A stretch of DNA of 64,000 nucleotides from CAWDZK01 sp963807005 (GTDB lineage Bacteria > Actinomycetota > Actinomycetes > JACCUZ01), in the NCBI GenBank assembly GCA_963807005.1, contig CAWDZK010000002.1, positions 118,874 through 182,873 of the forward strand, in the 5' to 3' direction. Below the pieces are notes generated by a model, which was given only the letters and a program-made list of their open reading frames with translations, searched no databases and had not been told where the DNA came from. Position numbers and translations under genes: made by a program. Position 1 is the stretch's first letter. Each line of letters opens with the position of its first letter. Of the stretch, positions 1 through 9,077 are shown piece by piece.

Positions 1-288
1 GTCCTCGAACCCGAGGGCCTTGAGAGCCGCCGGCTGGGCGTTGCTCACCCGTCGGTGCCGGGTCGCGACCCGGGCCCAGTCCTGTTCCTGGTTCGGGACC
101 GGCATCTGACCGGCCCGCAGGAGGGCGTCGTTGGGGTCGACCGCGGTCGAGACGGTGACGCTGCCCTCGTCGGCTGCCGCGCTGCCGGCCAGGGCACCGG
201 TCATGACGCCGGCGGTGACAGCGCTGGTCGCGAGCACGGCGGCGGCGATCGTCGCGGGACGACGGGTGCGTGCGATGGAGCGGGACAT
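1..288 (-). CDS. Secreted or membrane-anchored protein, N-terminal part only
   Basis: The gene runs off the left edge, so only its first 96 codons are visible. The N-terminus is a signal sequence: MSRSIARTRR followed by a hydrophobic alanine/valine stretch and an A-G-S-A-A-A cleavage-type region near residue 37. After that come an acidic segment and a stretch rich in Q, R and A with no motif I recognise. The start is an ATG preceded by a strong AGAGGAG ribosome-binding site on the minus strand. The family cannot be named from this fragment. Confidence 0.7.
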   Translation of the reverse strand, partial: MSRSIARTRRPATIAAAVLATSAVTAGVMTGALAGSAAADEGSVTVSTAVDPNDALLRAGQMPVPNQEQDWARVATRHRRVSNAQPAALKALGFED

Positions 289-414
289 CGTGGTCTCCTC
301 TGTGGCCCGGGAGGGCCGGTTCCGCCCGGGCCTCTCCCGGACGCTGCAGAGGTGATGACGCCCCACCCGTACGGCAGGTTGCAGGGGTGGACTGTGACGC
401 AGGCCACGCCCCCC

Positions 415-993
415 TCAGAGGAAGCGGACCGGGTCGAACTCGTCGATCGGGATGATGCGGACCCGCGGCAGGACCCCGGTGAAGCAGCGCACGTCGTCCT
501 CGAGGTCGAAGACCTCCAGGCCCTTGTCGACGAGCTCGGTGAGCCGGAGGTTGACGAACTCGCGGAAGCCCAGCAGCCCGACCCGGCGGTCGCCGCCCAG
601 GAGCGCCTCGACCTGAGGCAGGAAGTCGCCGTCATGGCTGGCGAGGAGGACGTCTCCCTCGCGGTCGCCGATCGCGTCGAGCGTGCGCTGCACCGCCATG
701 TCGACGACCTTCTGGCCGGGGTCCCCGGCGAGCGGGATCGGCCGGTACTGCATCGCCAGCAGCGCCGACACGAACGGCATGGGGACGTGCCCGTTCGTGG
801 CGTTGAGGAAGAACAGCCCCTTGACCGGCTGCCCCCACCGCGCCTCGGCGAACTCGCGCACCCGCTCCCAGCGGGGACGCTCGTCGGGGTTGGGGCGGCG
901 GTTGAGCACCGACATGCCGAGGGTGGCGTCGATGTTCTCGCCGTCGACGACGAGGTAGGTGGTGCGCTCGGTCCCGCTCGCGCTGTCCGTCAT
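415..993 (-). CDS. NYN domain (PIN-like) nuclease-family protein
   Basis: This 192-aa protein has the layout of NYN/LabA-type PIN-fold proteins. It begins with the motif VVDGENID (about residues 15-22), whose Asp is a predicted metal ligand. A second acidic motif, ASHDGDFLPQVEALL, lies near residue 118. Proteins of this group are predicted metal-dependent RNases, although activity is unproven for most. A TAGGCT box ends 6 nt before the ATG, which suggests a leaderless transcript. The gene stands alone and runs away from the peptidoglycan-binding gene upstream of it. The substrate is unknown. Confidence 0.85.
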   Translation of the reverse strand: MTDSASGTERTTYLVVDGENIDATLGMSVLNRRPNPDERPRWERVREFAEARWGQPVKGLFFLNATNGHVPMPFVSALLAMQYRPIPLAGDPGQKVVDMAVQRTLDAIGDREGDVLLASHDGDFLPQVEALLGGDRRVGLLGFREFVNLRLTELVDKGLEVFDLEDDVRCFTGVLPRVRIIPIDEFDPVRFL

Positions 994-999
994 GCCGCG

Positions 1000-1005
1000 A
1001 GCCTA
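1000..1005 (-). promoter_or_regulatory. -10 box of leaderless NYN gene
   Basis: On the minus strand the box reads TAGGCT and is followed by 6 nt and then the ATG at 993, so transcription should begin at or next to the start codon. There is no Shine-Dalgarno sequence. Confidence 0.6.
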
Positions 1006-1038
1006 GGCCGTACGCCGGGGCAACCGGCCCTGCGGCGC

Positions 1039-2365
1039 TCAGGCGCCGAGGGCGCGCCAGACGCCGGCGCCGGCGACCCCGTCCACGGGCCAGCCGCGGG
1101 CGCGTTCGAGCTTCTTCACCTTGCGCTTGGTGAGCGGACCGAAGTAGCCGGTCCGGTACTTCTTCTTCATCCGCAGCGAGGTCTGCAGGGCCTTCACCGC
1201 GACGCCGCGGTCGCCCTTGCGCAGGGTGGTCCAGGTGAACTTGGTGATGCCCGAGCGGACGGGCACCTTGATGACCTGCCCGACCCGGATCGTGTCGCTG
1301 CGGAGCTTGCTGGCGGACCGGATGGCCGGGACCGACGACCGCCACACCTTGGCGATCCGGGACAGCGAGTCGCCCTTGCGCACCCGGTAGCGCATCGCCG
1401 ACGGCAGCGACCGGGCCGCGGTCACGGTCTGGGTGCCGGACGTGACCGGCTGCGCGGGAGCGGGAGCGGCGGTCGGCGACCGCACCGCTGACCAGGTCGC
1501 AGGTGTCGTGGTGCCGGTCGCCGGGAGACCGTGCGCCTTCTGGAAGGCCACCAGCGCGGCGTAGGTGAGCGGTCCGAAGTACCCCGTCACGGGGGTCACC
1601 CCGAGCAGCTGCTGCAGCTGGGTGACGTAGGGGCTGGTGACACCCTGGCTCAGCAGCGGTGTCCCGGTCAGCGACGCAGGGCTGACCGGCACCGGGCACG
1701 GGGCGCTGCGCGGGCCGGAGTACGGCGGCGCCGGAGTGCCCACCACCTCGACGCACGGCCCGTAGTCGACGGCCGCGGCCTTGCCGGTCCACCAGGAGCT
1801 GCGCTTCATCGCGCCGGCCCAGTCCAGCGAGATGTGGATGTGGTCGGCGTGCGACTCACCGCCGTTGTACTTCCGCCAGCCCGCGGACGCGCGGTACGAG
1901 CTCCAGATCTGCCTGTTGTAGATGACGTACATGACACCGAGCCGGCGGGCGTTGTACCCGGCCATCCCGTTGGGTCCGGGTGCGAGCAGCCAGGCGAGGA
2001 ACTGGTCCGCGACCGCCTTCTCGGCGGGGACCGCGGAGTTCAGTCCCCAGTCCCAGGCCCGGCCCTCCTTGTGCTCGCTGGTCCCGCCGATCGAGCAGCC
2101 CCGGGTGACCCCGAGGTCTCGGCCGCCGTACGTCGCGAGCAGCAGGTTGCGCAGCGCGTCCAGCCCGGGCTTGACCACGGCGTCGCAGGACACCTGCGGG
2201 AGGTAGGGCGAGAACCCCTCGACGACGGCCGGCGCGGCAGCTTTCGGGCACCGGATCGGCGACGGCGGCGTGGGCGACGGACCCGACCCCGAGGAGCAGG
2301 GCTCCCACGAGGGTTCCGGCGAGCGTGCGCAGGGCGGGGCGGACGGTGTGGTGGACCCAAGGCAT
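1039..2365 (-). CDS. Secreted peptidoglycan-binding/LysM protein, apparent frameshift
   Basis: An exported cell-wall protein of about 440 aa. The N-terminus (from the ATG at 2365) is a clear signal peptide: MPWVHHTVRPALRTLAGTLV, a hydrophobic core, then a VAHA-AV cleavage site. The reading frame then changes near 2244-2248, and the rest is in another frame. That part holds a globular domain with HKEGRAWDWGL and HADHIHISLDW (an ARB_07466-like domain with D-carboxypeptidase/metal-ligand style histidines). It is followed by a peptidoglycan_binding_1 repeat, a LysM (YRVRKGDSLSRIAKVW) and a second peptidoglycan_binding_1 repeat at the C-terminus. The two frames match one gene exactly if one base is removed around CCCGAAAGC. 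Likely a wall-anchored hydrolase or scaffolding protein; catalysis is unproven. Confidence 0.8.
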
Positions 2366-2558
2366 CGGGACGGGAGCTCCTGGAGGCGGTCGTGGACACG
2401 ATCACGATCATGGTCGGCCGTCCCAGGCACCACCTGAACCCCTCTTGTCCCACAAGCGGGTAAAACTTGACCAATCGGGCGGTGCGTCGCCTTGCGCCGG
2501 AGGGCCACGCGTGCCGTCGGCGTCCAGAACTCGCTCGGTGCCCGACCCGAACGGCTGC

Positions 2559-2564
2559 CAGACT
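2559..2564 (+). promoter_or_regulatory. -10-like box of leaderless hydrolase gene
   Basis: CAGACT ends 7 nt before the GTG at 2572. It fits the xAnnnT pattern that precedes many starts in this window, and no ribosome-binding site is present. Confidence 0.4.
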
Positions 2565-2571
2565 ACGGCGG

Positions 2572-3516
2572 GTGAGCGACGCTGCGCCGGGCCCGACGCC
2601 GGCGGAGCAGACCCGTTACGACGCGCTCTCCGACGAGGTGGTCGCGCTCTACTCCCTCGGCCGGTACGACCAGGCGCTGGAGCGGCTCGCGGCAGACAGC
2701 GCCGGCCTGGAGCACTGGACGGCCGACCTCGCGCACCTCACCGCCTGCCTGCAGTCGGTGGCCGGCCGGCCCGAGGAGGCGCTGGCCACCCTGCGCCTGG
2801 CCCTGGACCAGGGCGACTGGTGGTCTCGGCGGATCCTCGTGGAGGACGACGACCTCGCCGCCGTCCGCGCGCTTCCTGCCTTCGACGCGCTGGTACGCGA
2901 GGCGGAGGCCAGGGCAGCCGCCTACAACGCCTCGGCACCGCTCGAGCCCCCGGTGCTGCTGCGGCCGGCTCGCGCCGCCCGCGGCGTCGCGGTGGTGCTG
3001 CACGGCTCGGGACAACGGGCCGGACCGACCGCCGGGACCTGGTCGGCCGCGACCGCCGAGGGCTACGCCGTGCTGGCCGTCGCCTCCAGCCAGCGCAGCA
3101 CGCCGACGCACACCAGCTGGCCGGACCAGGGCACGGCCGCCCGGGACGTCCGGCACGCGCTGACCTTCCTCGACGACGACCTCCGTGCTCTCCCGTTGCT
3201 GGCCGGCGGGTTCTCGGCCGGCGGTCGGGCCGCCCTGCTCTGGGCGCTCACGGCGGAGCCGGTGCCGGTCGCCCGGCTGCTGGTGGTCGCGCCGGCGGTC
3301 GTGCCGGAGCAGCTGCCGGCCGAGCCGGCCGACCGGGTGCCCGGTCTCGTGCTGCTGGGCGCAGACGACCACCTCGCCGGCCCGGTGCAGGCGATGGCGG
3401 GCCGGCTGGAGGCGGCCGGGCTGCGGCTGGAGACCGTCGACGGCCTCGAGCACCGCTACCCCGACGACTTCGCCGCCAGGCTGGTCGCCGAGCTCGACCA
3501 GGTCACGCCTGGTTGA
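2572..3516 (+). CDS. TPR-containing alpha/beta hydrolase
   Basis: A 314-aa cytoplasmic protein. The first 110 residues are helical and TPR-like, with the repeat pattern YSLGRYDQALERLAADS and SVAGRPEEALATLRLAL. The C-terminal two thirds is an alpha/beta hydrolase: an oxyanion-region HGSGQRAGPT near residue 144, the nucleophile elbow GGFSAGG near residue 212, an acidic loop in LLGADDHLAG and a catalytic-type His in LEHRYPDDF near the end. The start was set at GTG 2572 because an xAnnnT box lies 7 nt upstream and the longer open frame before it has no conserved features. An esterase or thioesterase role is plausible; the substrate is unknown. Confidence 0.78.
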   Translation: MSDAAPGPTPAEQTRYDALSDEVVALYSLGRYDQALERLAADSAGLEHWTADLAHLTACLQSVAGRPEEALATLRLALDQGDWWSRRILVEDDDLAAVRALPAFDALVREAEARAAAYNASAPLEPPVLLRPARAARGVAVVLHGSGQRAGPTAGTWSAATAEGYAVLAVASSQRSTPTHTSWPDQGTAARDVRHALTFLDDDLRALPLLAGGFSAGGRAALLWALTAEPVPVARLLVVAPAVVPEQLPAEPADRVPGLVLLGADDHLAGPVQAMAGRLEAAGLRLETVDGLEHRYPDDFAARLVAELDQVTPG

Positions 3517-3546
3517 GCCCGGGCAGCGACCGACCGGATCACTCGC

Positions 3547-4068
3547 TCAGCCGGTAGCGGGCCTCTCCACGTCCGGCAGGGTCAGCCACTCGGCGAAGGT
3601 CAGCTGCCGGTGCTTGCCGACGCCCAGGTACCGCGGGGCCGTGAACGGCCACTCGTCGGAGATCCACCGCGGCACCAGGTCGTCGAGCGCCGCCTCCGTG
3701 TCCGACCCGACGAGCCGGTCGACGACCCACCACGAGATCTCCGCGTCGGCGCCCTGCTTCTCCGCCGGGTCGACGTACACGCAGCCGAGCAGCTCGGTCT
3801 CGTCACTGTCGAGCAGCGCGTAGTTGAACGACTCGTGGGCTTCGATCTCCCGCTCGTGCCGGGCCAGGTCCTCGCGGTCCTGCTCATGGGTCATCGTGGC
3901 CGGCGGCCAGCCCCACGCCGGTCCGAAGACCGAGAACAGCCGCTCCTGCGAGCCCATGACCGCTGGCATGTCGATGTCGGCGTCGCTCTCGCGGATCGGC
4001 CGCAGGTGCTCGCCGGTGGCGAGCTCGACGCGGGCCGGGTGGACGAAGTCGTCGGGCAGCCACGGCAT
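3547..4068 (-). CDS. GNAT family N-acetyltransferase-like protein
   Basis: A 173-aa protein with a GNAT-like arrangement: an N-terminal LRPIRESDADIDMPAV (beta-1/alpha-1), a central ALLDSDETELLGCVYVDP strand pair, then AEISWWVVDRLVGSDTEAAL, where the acetyl-CoA pyrophosphate-binding loop would lie. The canonical RxxGxG/A loop is weak, so the fold is reasonably sure but the enzyme activity is not. The ATG is preceded 7 nt upstream by TAGGCT, suggesting leaderless expression. It converges with the hydrolase gene on its left. Confidence 0.7.
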   Translation of the reverse strand: MPWLPDDFVHPARVELATGEHLRPIRESDADIDMPAVMGSQERLFSVFGPAWGWPPATMTHEQDREDLARHEREIEAHESFNYALLDSDETELLGCVYVDPAEKQGADAEISWWVVDRLVGSDTEAALDDLVPRWISDEWPFTAPRYLGVGKHRQLTFAEWLTLPDVERPATG

Positions 4069-4075
4069 GCCGCGG

Positions 4076-4081
4076 AGCCTA
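4076..4081 (-). promoter_or_regulatory. -10 box of leaderless GNAT gene
   Basis: On the minus strand TAGGCT is followed by 7 nt and the ATG at 4068; no ribosome-binding site is present. Confidence 0.55.
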
Positions 4082-4128
4082 TGACGGTCACGGCTCGCGG
4101 CGCACCGGCTCGCTGACGGCAGCGAAGG

Positions 4129-4872
4129 TCAGCGCGCGGTCCAGCCGCCGTCCATCGCCAGCGAGGCGCCGTTGACGTACGCCGCGTGCGGGCCGGCCAC
4201 CCAGGCGACCAGCTCGGCCACCTCGGTCGGCTCGACCAGCCGCTTGATGGCGGTCTCGGTGAGCATGACCTTCTCGACGACCTCGGACTCGGGCAGGTCG
4301 TGCAGCCGCGCCTGGTCGGCGATCTGCTTCTCCACCAGCGGGGTCCGCACGTAGCCGGGGTTGACGCAGTTGCTGGTGACGCCGCGCTCGCCGCCCTCCA
4401 GCGCCACCACCTTGGACAGCCCCTCGAGCGCGTGCTTGGCCGCGACGTAGGCCGACTTGAACGGCGAGGCGACCAGCCCGTGCACCGACGAGATGTTGAC
4501 GACCCGACCGAACCCGCGCTCGTACATGCCGGGCAACGCGGCCCGCACCAGCAGGAACGGCGCCTCCACCATCAGGGCGAGGATGGCTGCGAACCGGTCC
4601 GGCGGGAACTCGTGCACCGGCGCGACGTGCTGGATGCCGGCGTTGTTGACGACGACGTCGACGTCGAAGGACAGCGTGGCCAGTGCGGCGGTGTCGGCCA
4701 GGTCGACCTGCCACGCATCCCCCCCGACGTCGCCGGCGACCTTCTCGGCTGCCTCGCCGTCGACGTCGGCCACCACGACGTGCAGCCCGTCCCCCGCGAG
4801 TCGCCGCGCGACGGCGGCGCCGATGCCGCTGGCGCCCCCGGTGACCAGCGCGCGGCGGGTGCGCCCGGTCAC
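4129..4872 (-). CDS. 3-hydroxybutyrate dehydrogenase (SDR family)
   Basis: A 247-aa classical short-chain dehydrogenase. Visible motifs are the cofactor loop TGGASGIG (residues 11-18), VVVADVD (an Asp that favours NAD), NNAG near residue 75, the catalytic Ser in ISSVHGLVASPFKSAYVAAKH with Tyr and Lys four residues apart, and NPGYVRTPLVEKQI after it. The HGLVASPFKSAY and VRTPLVEKQI segments are typical of D-3-hydroxybutyrate dehydrogenases, which oxidise 3-hydroxybutyrate to acetoacetate. Its GTG start overlaps the stop of the upstream MHS transporter by 4 nt (GTGA), so the two are translationally coupled. Uptake of a hydroxy acid followed by oxidation is a sensible joint role. Confidence 0.85.
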   Translation of the reverse strand: MTGRTRRALVTGGASGIGAAVARRLAGDGLHVVVADVDGEAAEKVAGDVGGDAWQVDLADTAALATLSFDVDVVVNNAGIQHVAPVHEFPPDRFAAILALMVEAPFLLVRAALPGMYERGFGRVVNISSVHGLVASPFKSAYVAAKHALEGLSKVVALEGGERGVTSNCVNPGYVRTPLVEKQIADQARLHDLPESEVVEKVMLTETAIKRLVEPTEVAELVAWVAGPHAAYVNGASLAMDGGWTAR

Positions 4873-6236
4873 CGGGCTGCGCTGCCGACGACCCGGCTCG
4901 CGGCGACGTCGTCGAGGTCGATGACCTTCTCCTCGTCGGACATGACGCGGTGGTCCGGCATGGCCAGCAGGGCAACCATCGCCACCGCGCAGCAGCCGAC
5001 GATGTACCAGCTGATCCAGGTGCTCGACCCGGTCTCCTGCAGGATCTTCGCGGCGATCAGCGGTGCGGGGCCGCCGGCGATGACCGAGGCCAGCTGGTAG
5101 CCCAGCCCCGCACCGGAGTACCGGACGTTGGTGCCGAACCGCTCGGCGATCAGCGCGGCCTGCGGGCCGTACTGCATGTCGTGGAAGATCAGCGACGCGA
5201 CGATCGCGAGCAGCACGAAGCCGGCCTTCCCGGTGTCGAGCAGGCCGTAGTACGGAAACGCGAACAGCGCGGTGCCGACGATCCCGATGCCGTACATGAG
5301 GCGGCGGCCGATCAGGTCGGAGACGTAGCCGAACAGGGGCACCGACACCAGGCCCAGGGCCGCGGCGACCAGGGTGTAGTTGAGCAGGTTGCCCTTGTCC
5401 AGCCCGACCTTCTCCACGCCGTACGTGAGCACGAACGTGATGAACAGGTAGAACGGCGCCTGCTCGGACAGCCGCACGAACGCCGAGGTGAGGATCTCCC
5501 GCGGCTGGGTCCGGATCACCTCGAGCACCGGCTGCTTGACGACCGTCTGGCTCTTGCGGACCGCCGCGAACTCCGGGCTCTCCAGCACGCGCAGCCGCAC
5601 GTAGAGCCCGATCAGGACCAGGACGGCGCTGACGAGGAACGGCAGCCGCCAGGCCCAGGCGAGGAAGCCGTCACCGGCCCACGCTTCGACGATCTTCACC
5701 GCGGCGGTGGCGAGCAGCAGGCCCATGGGCACGCCCATCTGCGGGAAGCTGGCCATCAGGCCGCGCCGCTTGCGCGAGCCCCACTCCATCGCGAGCAGGA
5801 CCGACCCGCCCCACTCGCCGCCCACACCGATGCCCTGGGCGACCCGCAGCAGCACGAGCAGGACCGGCGCGAGCACGCCGATCGTCGCGTACGTCGGCAG
5901 GCAGCCGATGAGGAACGTGCCGATGCCCATGAGCAGCAGGGTCGCGACCAGGGTGCCCTTGCGCCCGATCCGGTCGCCGAAGTGGCCGAAGATCGCAGCA
6001 CCGATCGGGCGGGCGGCGAAGCCGACGAACTGGGTGCCGTACGACAACAAGATGCCGGCGAAGCGGGACTGGTCCGGGAAGAACAGCTGCGGGAAGACCA
6101 GGGCGGCAGCGGTGCCGTAGAGGAAGAAGTCGTACCACTCGATGCTGGTGCCCACGGTGCTCGCGAACACGGCTCGACGCCGCTGGCCACGTGTCACAGC
6201 GGCCTGGTCCACCGCGCTCCCGACCGTCCCGGACAT
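4869..6236 (-). CDS. MFS transporter, metabolite:H+ symporter (MHS) family
   Basis: A 455-aa membrane protein with about 12 predicted transmembrane segments. The first segment contains GTSIEWYDFFLYGTAAALVF, a hallmark of the MHS subfamily (proline/betaine, shikimate and ketoglutarate symporters). The loop 2-3 motif is GHFGDRIGRKGTL and its repeat is GYVSDLIGRRLMYG. It sits upstream of and overlaps the 3-hydroxybutyrate dehydrogenase gene, so the substrate may be a hydroxy or keto acid, but this is inference. The ATG is preceded by GGAGG. The divergent methyltransferase shares a 139-bp intergenic region that contains a palindrome. Confidence 0.88.
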   Translation of the reverse strand: MSGTVGSAVDQAAVTRGQRRRAVFASTVGTSIEWYDFFLYGTAAALVFPQLFFPDQSRFAGILLSYGTQFVGFAARPIGAAIFGHFGDRIGRKGTLVATLLLMGIGTFLIGCLPTYATIGVLAPVLLVLLRVAQGIGVGGEWGGSVLLAMEWGSRKRRGLMASFPQMGVPMGLLLATAAVKIVEAWAGDGFLAWAWRLPFLVSAVLVLIGLYVRLRVLESPEFAAVRKSQTVVKQPVLEVIRTQPREILTSAFVRLSEQAPFYLFITFVLTYGVEKVGLDKGNLLNYTLVAAALGLVSVPLFGYVSDLIGRRLMYGIGIVGTALFAFPYYGLLDTGKAGFVLLAIVASLIFHDMQYGPQAALIAERFGTNVRYSGAGLGYQLASVIAGGPAPLIAAKILQETGSSTWISWYIVGCCAVAMVALLAMPDHRVMSDEEKVIDLDDVAASRVVGSAAR

Positions 6237-6314
6237 CCGCTACCTCCACCCGTTGGGTGCCTCCGGACCGGTCAGCCCGGAAGGCCATCGGCCACGGTTC
6301 CCGGACCGGGCTGT

Positions 6315-6329
6315 CATGAAACCTTCATG
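6315..6329. promoter_or_regulatory. Palindrome CATGAA-acc-TTCATG in divergent promoter region
   Basis: A perfect 6-bp inverted repeat with a 3-nt spacer lies in an unusually AT-rich patch between the divergent MHS transporter and methyltransferase genes. It is a candidate operator for a dimeric regulator; no regulator is encoded next to it. Confidence 0.4.
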
Positions 6330-6362
6330 TTTGCCCTGGTCTGTGCAGTCCGCGGGTCCTCG

Positions 6363-6368
6363 TAGGGT
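6363..6368 (+). promoter_or_regulatory. -10 box of leaderless methyltransferase gene
   Basis: TAGGGT is followed by 7 nt and GTG at 6376. No Shine-Dalgarno sequence precedes that start. Confidence 0.6.
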
Positions 6369-6375
6369 GCCCCGG

Positions 6376-6975
6376 GTGAGCGACGCCAACGCCGAGACCC
6401 TGGCGACCTACGAGCGAGTGGCCGGCCTCTACCGCGAGCGGACCGTCCGTCGTGACGACAAGTCCGGCGACCTCGTCGGGCTGGTGACCACGCACGCCCC
6501 TGCGGGCGCGAGCGTGCTGGAGGTGGGGAGCGGCCCCGGACACGACGCGCATCGACTCGAGGCGCACGGCTTCGCGGTCCGGCGGACCGACGCGACCCGG
6601 GCGTTCGTCGAGATGCTGCGCGCCGACGGGCACCAGGCGGACGTGCTCGACGTCCGCACCGACGACCTCGGCGGCCCGTACGACGTCGTGTTCGCCCACG
6701 CCGTGCTGCTGCACATCGACCGGGACGAGCTGCCGCGCGTGCTGCGGCGGCTGCTCGCCGCGGTCCGTCCGGGCGGGCTGCTCGCGATGTCGCTCAAGAA
6801 GGGCGACGGCGAGGGGTGGAGCAGCCACAAGGTCGAGCGGCCGCGGCACTTCACCTACTGGCGGGCCGAGCCGTTGCGGGACGTGCTGCTCGGCGCGGGG
6901 TGGGACCCGTTTTTGCTGGGGCCGACGGACCCGACGTACGGACCGTGGCTGAAGGTCCTGGCGCGCCGGCCCTGA
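6376..6975 (+). CDS. Class I SAM-dependent methyltransferase
   Basis: A 199-aa protein with the class I methyltransferase core: motif I VLEVGSGPGHDAHRL (about residues 46-60), an acidic residue after beta-2 in RRTDATRAF, motif IV-like GGPYDVVFAHAVLLHI and post-motif VRPGGLLAMSLKKGDGEGW. The GTG start was chosen over longer alternatives because a TAGGGT box lies 7 nt upstream. The substrate is unknown. It is divergent from the MHS transporter and convergent with the frameshifted MFS gene. Confidence 0.82.
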   Translation: MSDANAETLATYERVAGLYRERTVRRDDKSGDLVGLVTTHAPAGASVLEVGSGPGHDAHRLEAHGFAVRRTDATRAFVEMLRADGHQADVLDVRTDDLGGPYDVVFAHAVLLHIDRDELPRVLRRLLAAVRPGGLLAMSLKKGDGEGWSSHKVERPRHFTYWRAEPLRDVLLGAGWDPFLLGPTDPTYGPWLKVLARRP

Positions 6976-6991
6976 TCAGGGTCGACCGTGG

Positions 6992-8285
6992 TCAGGCCGC
7001 CTGCGGCTCGAGCGCGGAAGGCATCCGCCGCGAGCGCCGTTCCAGCGCGATCGAGACGGCGAGCACGACCAGACCTGCCGCCGACAGCCCCGCGCCGACG
7101 ACGGCCGGCGCGGTGTAGCCGTACCCGGCGGCGATGACGGCGCCACCGAGGGCGGCACCGATGGCGTTGGCGACGTTGAGCGCGGAGTGGTTCAGCGTCG
7201 ACGCGAGCGCCTTGCCGTCGCCGGACACGTCCAGCAGCCGGGCGGTGATCGCGGGCAGGCTCATCGACGAGGTGAACGCCAGCAGCATCAGGGTCAGCGC
7301 GGCGGGGACCGCCGAGCGCGCCGTGACGGCGAACAGGAGCTGGACGAGCAAGGTGGCACCGGGGGCGAGCACCAGGGTGCGTAGGCACCGACCAGTCGGC
7401 GAGCCGGCCGCCGACCATCGTCCCGAGGGTCATGCCGACGCCGAAGAGCGCCAGCACGAGCGGGACGCCGCGGTCGGCGAAGCCGGACACCTCCGTCAGC
7501 GTCGGCGCGATGTAGCTGTAGATCGCGAAGAACCCGCCGAAGCCGACCGCGCCGACGAGCAGGGTCAGCCACACCTGCGTACGGCGCAGCGCGGACAGCT
7601 CACGCATCGGGCTGGCGCTCTCGTGCACCACCACCCGCGGGACGAACAGCCCCACCGTGACCAGGGTCAGCAGCCCGACCGCCACGACGGTGAGGTACGT
7701 GGTGCGCCACCCGGCCGCCTGGCCCAGCAGCGTGGTGAGCGGGACCCCGACGATGTTGGCCACCATCAGCCCCATCATCGTCATGGCGACCGCCCGGGCC
7801 CGTCGCTCCCGCGGGACGAGCGAGGAGGCGACGACGGCGCCGATGCCGAAGTACGCGCCGTGCGGGAAGCCGCTGGCGAACCGCGCCAGCACGAACGTGC
7901 CGAAGGTCGGGGCTAGCGCGGAAGCCAGGTTGGCCACCGTCAGCGCCACCATCAGCCCGAGCAGCATCCCCTTGCGCGGCATCCGGGCGCCCAGCACCGC
8001 GAACAGCGGCGCGCCGACCACCACACCCAGGGCGTACGCCGTGATGGCGTGACCGGCCGTCGGGATCGACACGTCCAGGTCGCGGGCGATGTCCGGCAGG
8101 ATCCCCATGCTCGCGAACTCGGTCGTCCCGATCGCGAAGCCGCCGACGGCCAGCGCGACCAGGCTGAGCCAGACCGGCACCTCCCGGCCCCGGAAGGTGG
8201 CCGTGGGCCGGGACGGGAGCGGGCGCACCGTCGACCCGGCGGCGGAACCGGCGCGCGGCGGGGCCGCGGGCTGGCGCGAGGACAT
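6992..8285 (-). CDS. MFS efflux transporter, AraJ/DHA-like, apparent frameshift
   Basis: A sugar/drug exporter-like major facilitator with about 12 membrane segments. The N-terminal portion reads FAIGTTEFASMGILPDIARD, a signature of the AraJ/SotB-like DHA1 group, with the loop motif GARMPRKGMLLG. The frame is open from the ATG at 8285 to about 7385 (GGRLADWSV). The last 126 residues (LLVQLLFAVTARSAVPAALT and onward, ending SALEPQAA) continue in a different frame. Removing one base near 7384-7388 rejoins them as GRLADWSV-LRTLVLAPG. Both halves have the expected hydrophobicity, so an assembly indel is more likely than decay. Substrate unknown. Confidence 0.8.
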
Positions 8286-8466
8286 GGTGGATCCCTCCGT
8301 GAGCAGCTGGTCGTCGCGCCCAGCCCTGGCGGGCGCAGGCGTCGATCAGGTGCAAGGACACGTCAGGCAGGTTGCATTCCGCCGCCCGCCGTGAGGTCCG
8401 ACACGTGGACGACCGGCTGGCCGAACCTCGGCCGGGATCCGGGCGTCTGCGCCCGTCGGGCTCCCC

Positions 8467-8472
8467 TAGGGT
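8467..8472 (+). promoter_or_regulatory. -10 box of leaderless YbaK-family gene
   Basis: TAGGGT is followed by 7 nt and the ATG at 8480. Confidence 0.6.
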
Positions 8473-8479
8473 CCTGCGC

Positions 8480-9025
8480 ATGGCGGCGCTCCCTGGACTC
8501 CTCGAGCTGCAGGCGGCGGGCGAGCGCCCGGACCTGCTCGCGCCCCCCGTGGCGGCGGCGCTCGCCGCCCGGCCCGGTCTCGACGTACGGGTGGCCGAGA
8601 TCGACCCCGACCTCGCGGACACCGCCGCCTTCTGCGAGCGCTACCGCGTCGGCCTGGACGTCTCGGCGAACTGCGTGGTGGTCGCCGGTCGGCGGGGCGG
8701 GGAGACCCGGTTCGCCGCGTGCGTGGTGCTGGCGACCACCCGGGCCGACGTCAACGGCGTGGTCCGCCGTCGGCTGGACGCCCGCAAGGCGTCGTTCGCG
8801 GCGATGGACGTGGCGGTCGCCGAGACGGGGATGGAGCACGGCGGCATCACCCCGCTGGGGCTGCCGGACGGCTGGCTGCTCCTGGTCGACGCCGCCGTGG
8901 CCGGGTCACCGCTGGTCGTGGTCGGGTCCGGGGTGCGCCGGTCCAAGCTGGTCCTGCCTGGCCACGCCGTCGCGGCCCTGCCCGGCGCCGAGGTCGTCGA
9001 GGGCCTGGCAGCCCCCGTGGGCTGA
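8480..9025 (+). CDS. YbaK/EbsC family aminoacyl-tRNA deacylase-like protein
   Basis: A 181-aa protein resembling the YbaK/ProX editing domain. The conserved regions are VSANCVVVAGRR (beta strand), ATTRADVNGVVRRRLDARKASFA, where the invariant Lys of the family is K near residue 100, and the glycine-rich GMEHGGITPLGLPDGWLLLVD with the typical G-G-I-T-P-x-G motif near residue 120. Members hydrolyse mischarged tRNAs such as Cys- or Ala-tRNAPro in trans. The start was set from the leaderless -10 box rather than the longer open frame. It is a single-gene unit. Confidence 0.82.
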   Translation: MAALPGLLELQAAGERPDLLAPPVAAALAARPGLDVRVAEIDPDLADTAAFCERYRVGLDVSANCVVVAGRRGGETRFAACVVLATTRADVNGVVRRRLDARKASFAAMDVAVAETGMEHGGITPLGLPDGWLLLVDAAVAGSPLVVVGSGVRRSKLVLPGHAVAALPGAEVVEGLAAPVG

Positions 9026-9077
9026 CCACAGCCCTCCCCCGACCGCCCCCCGGGAGCGCTCGTTGTTGCTGCGGCGG

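Noticed and set aside
8351..8376. TGCAA-N16-TTGCA inverted repeat between the MFS and YbaK genes
   Set aside because: The arms are only 5 bp and the spacer is long; chance occurrence is likely.
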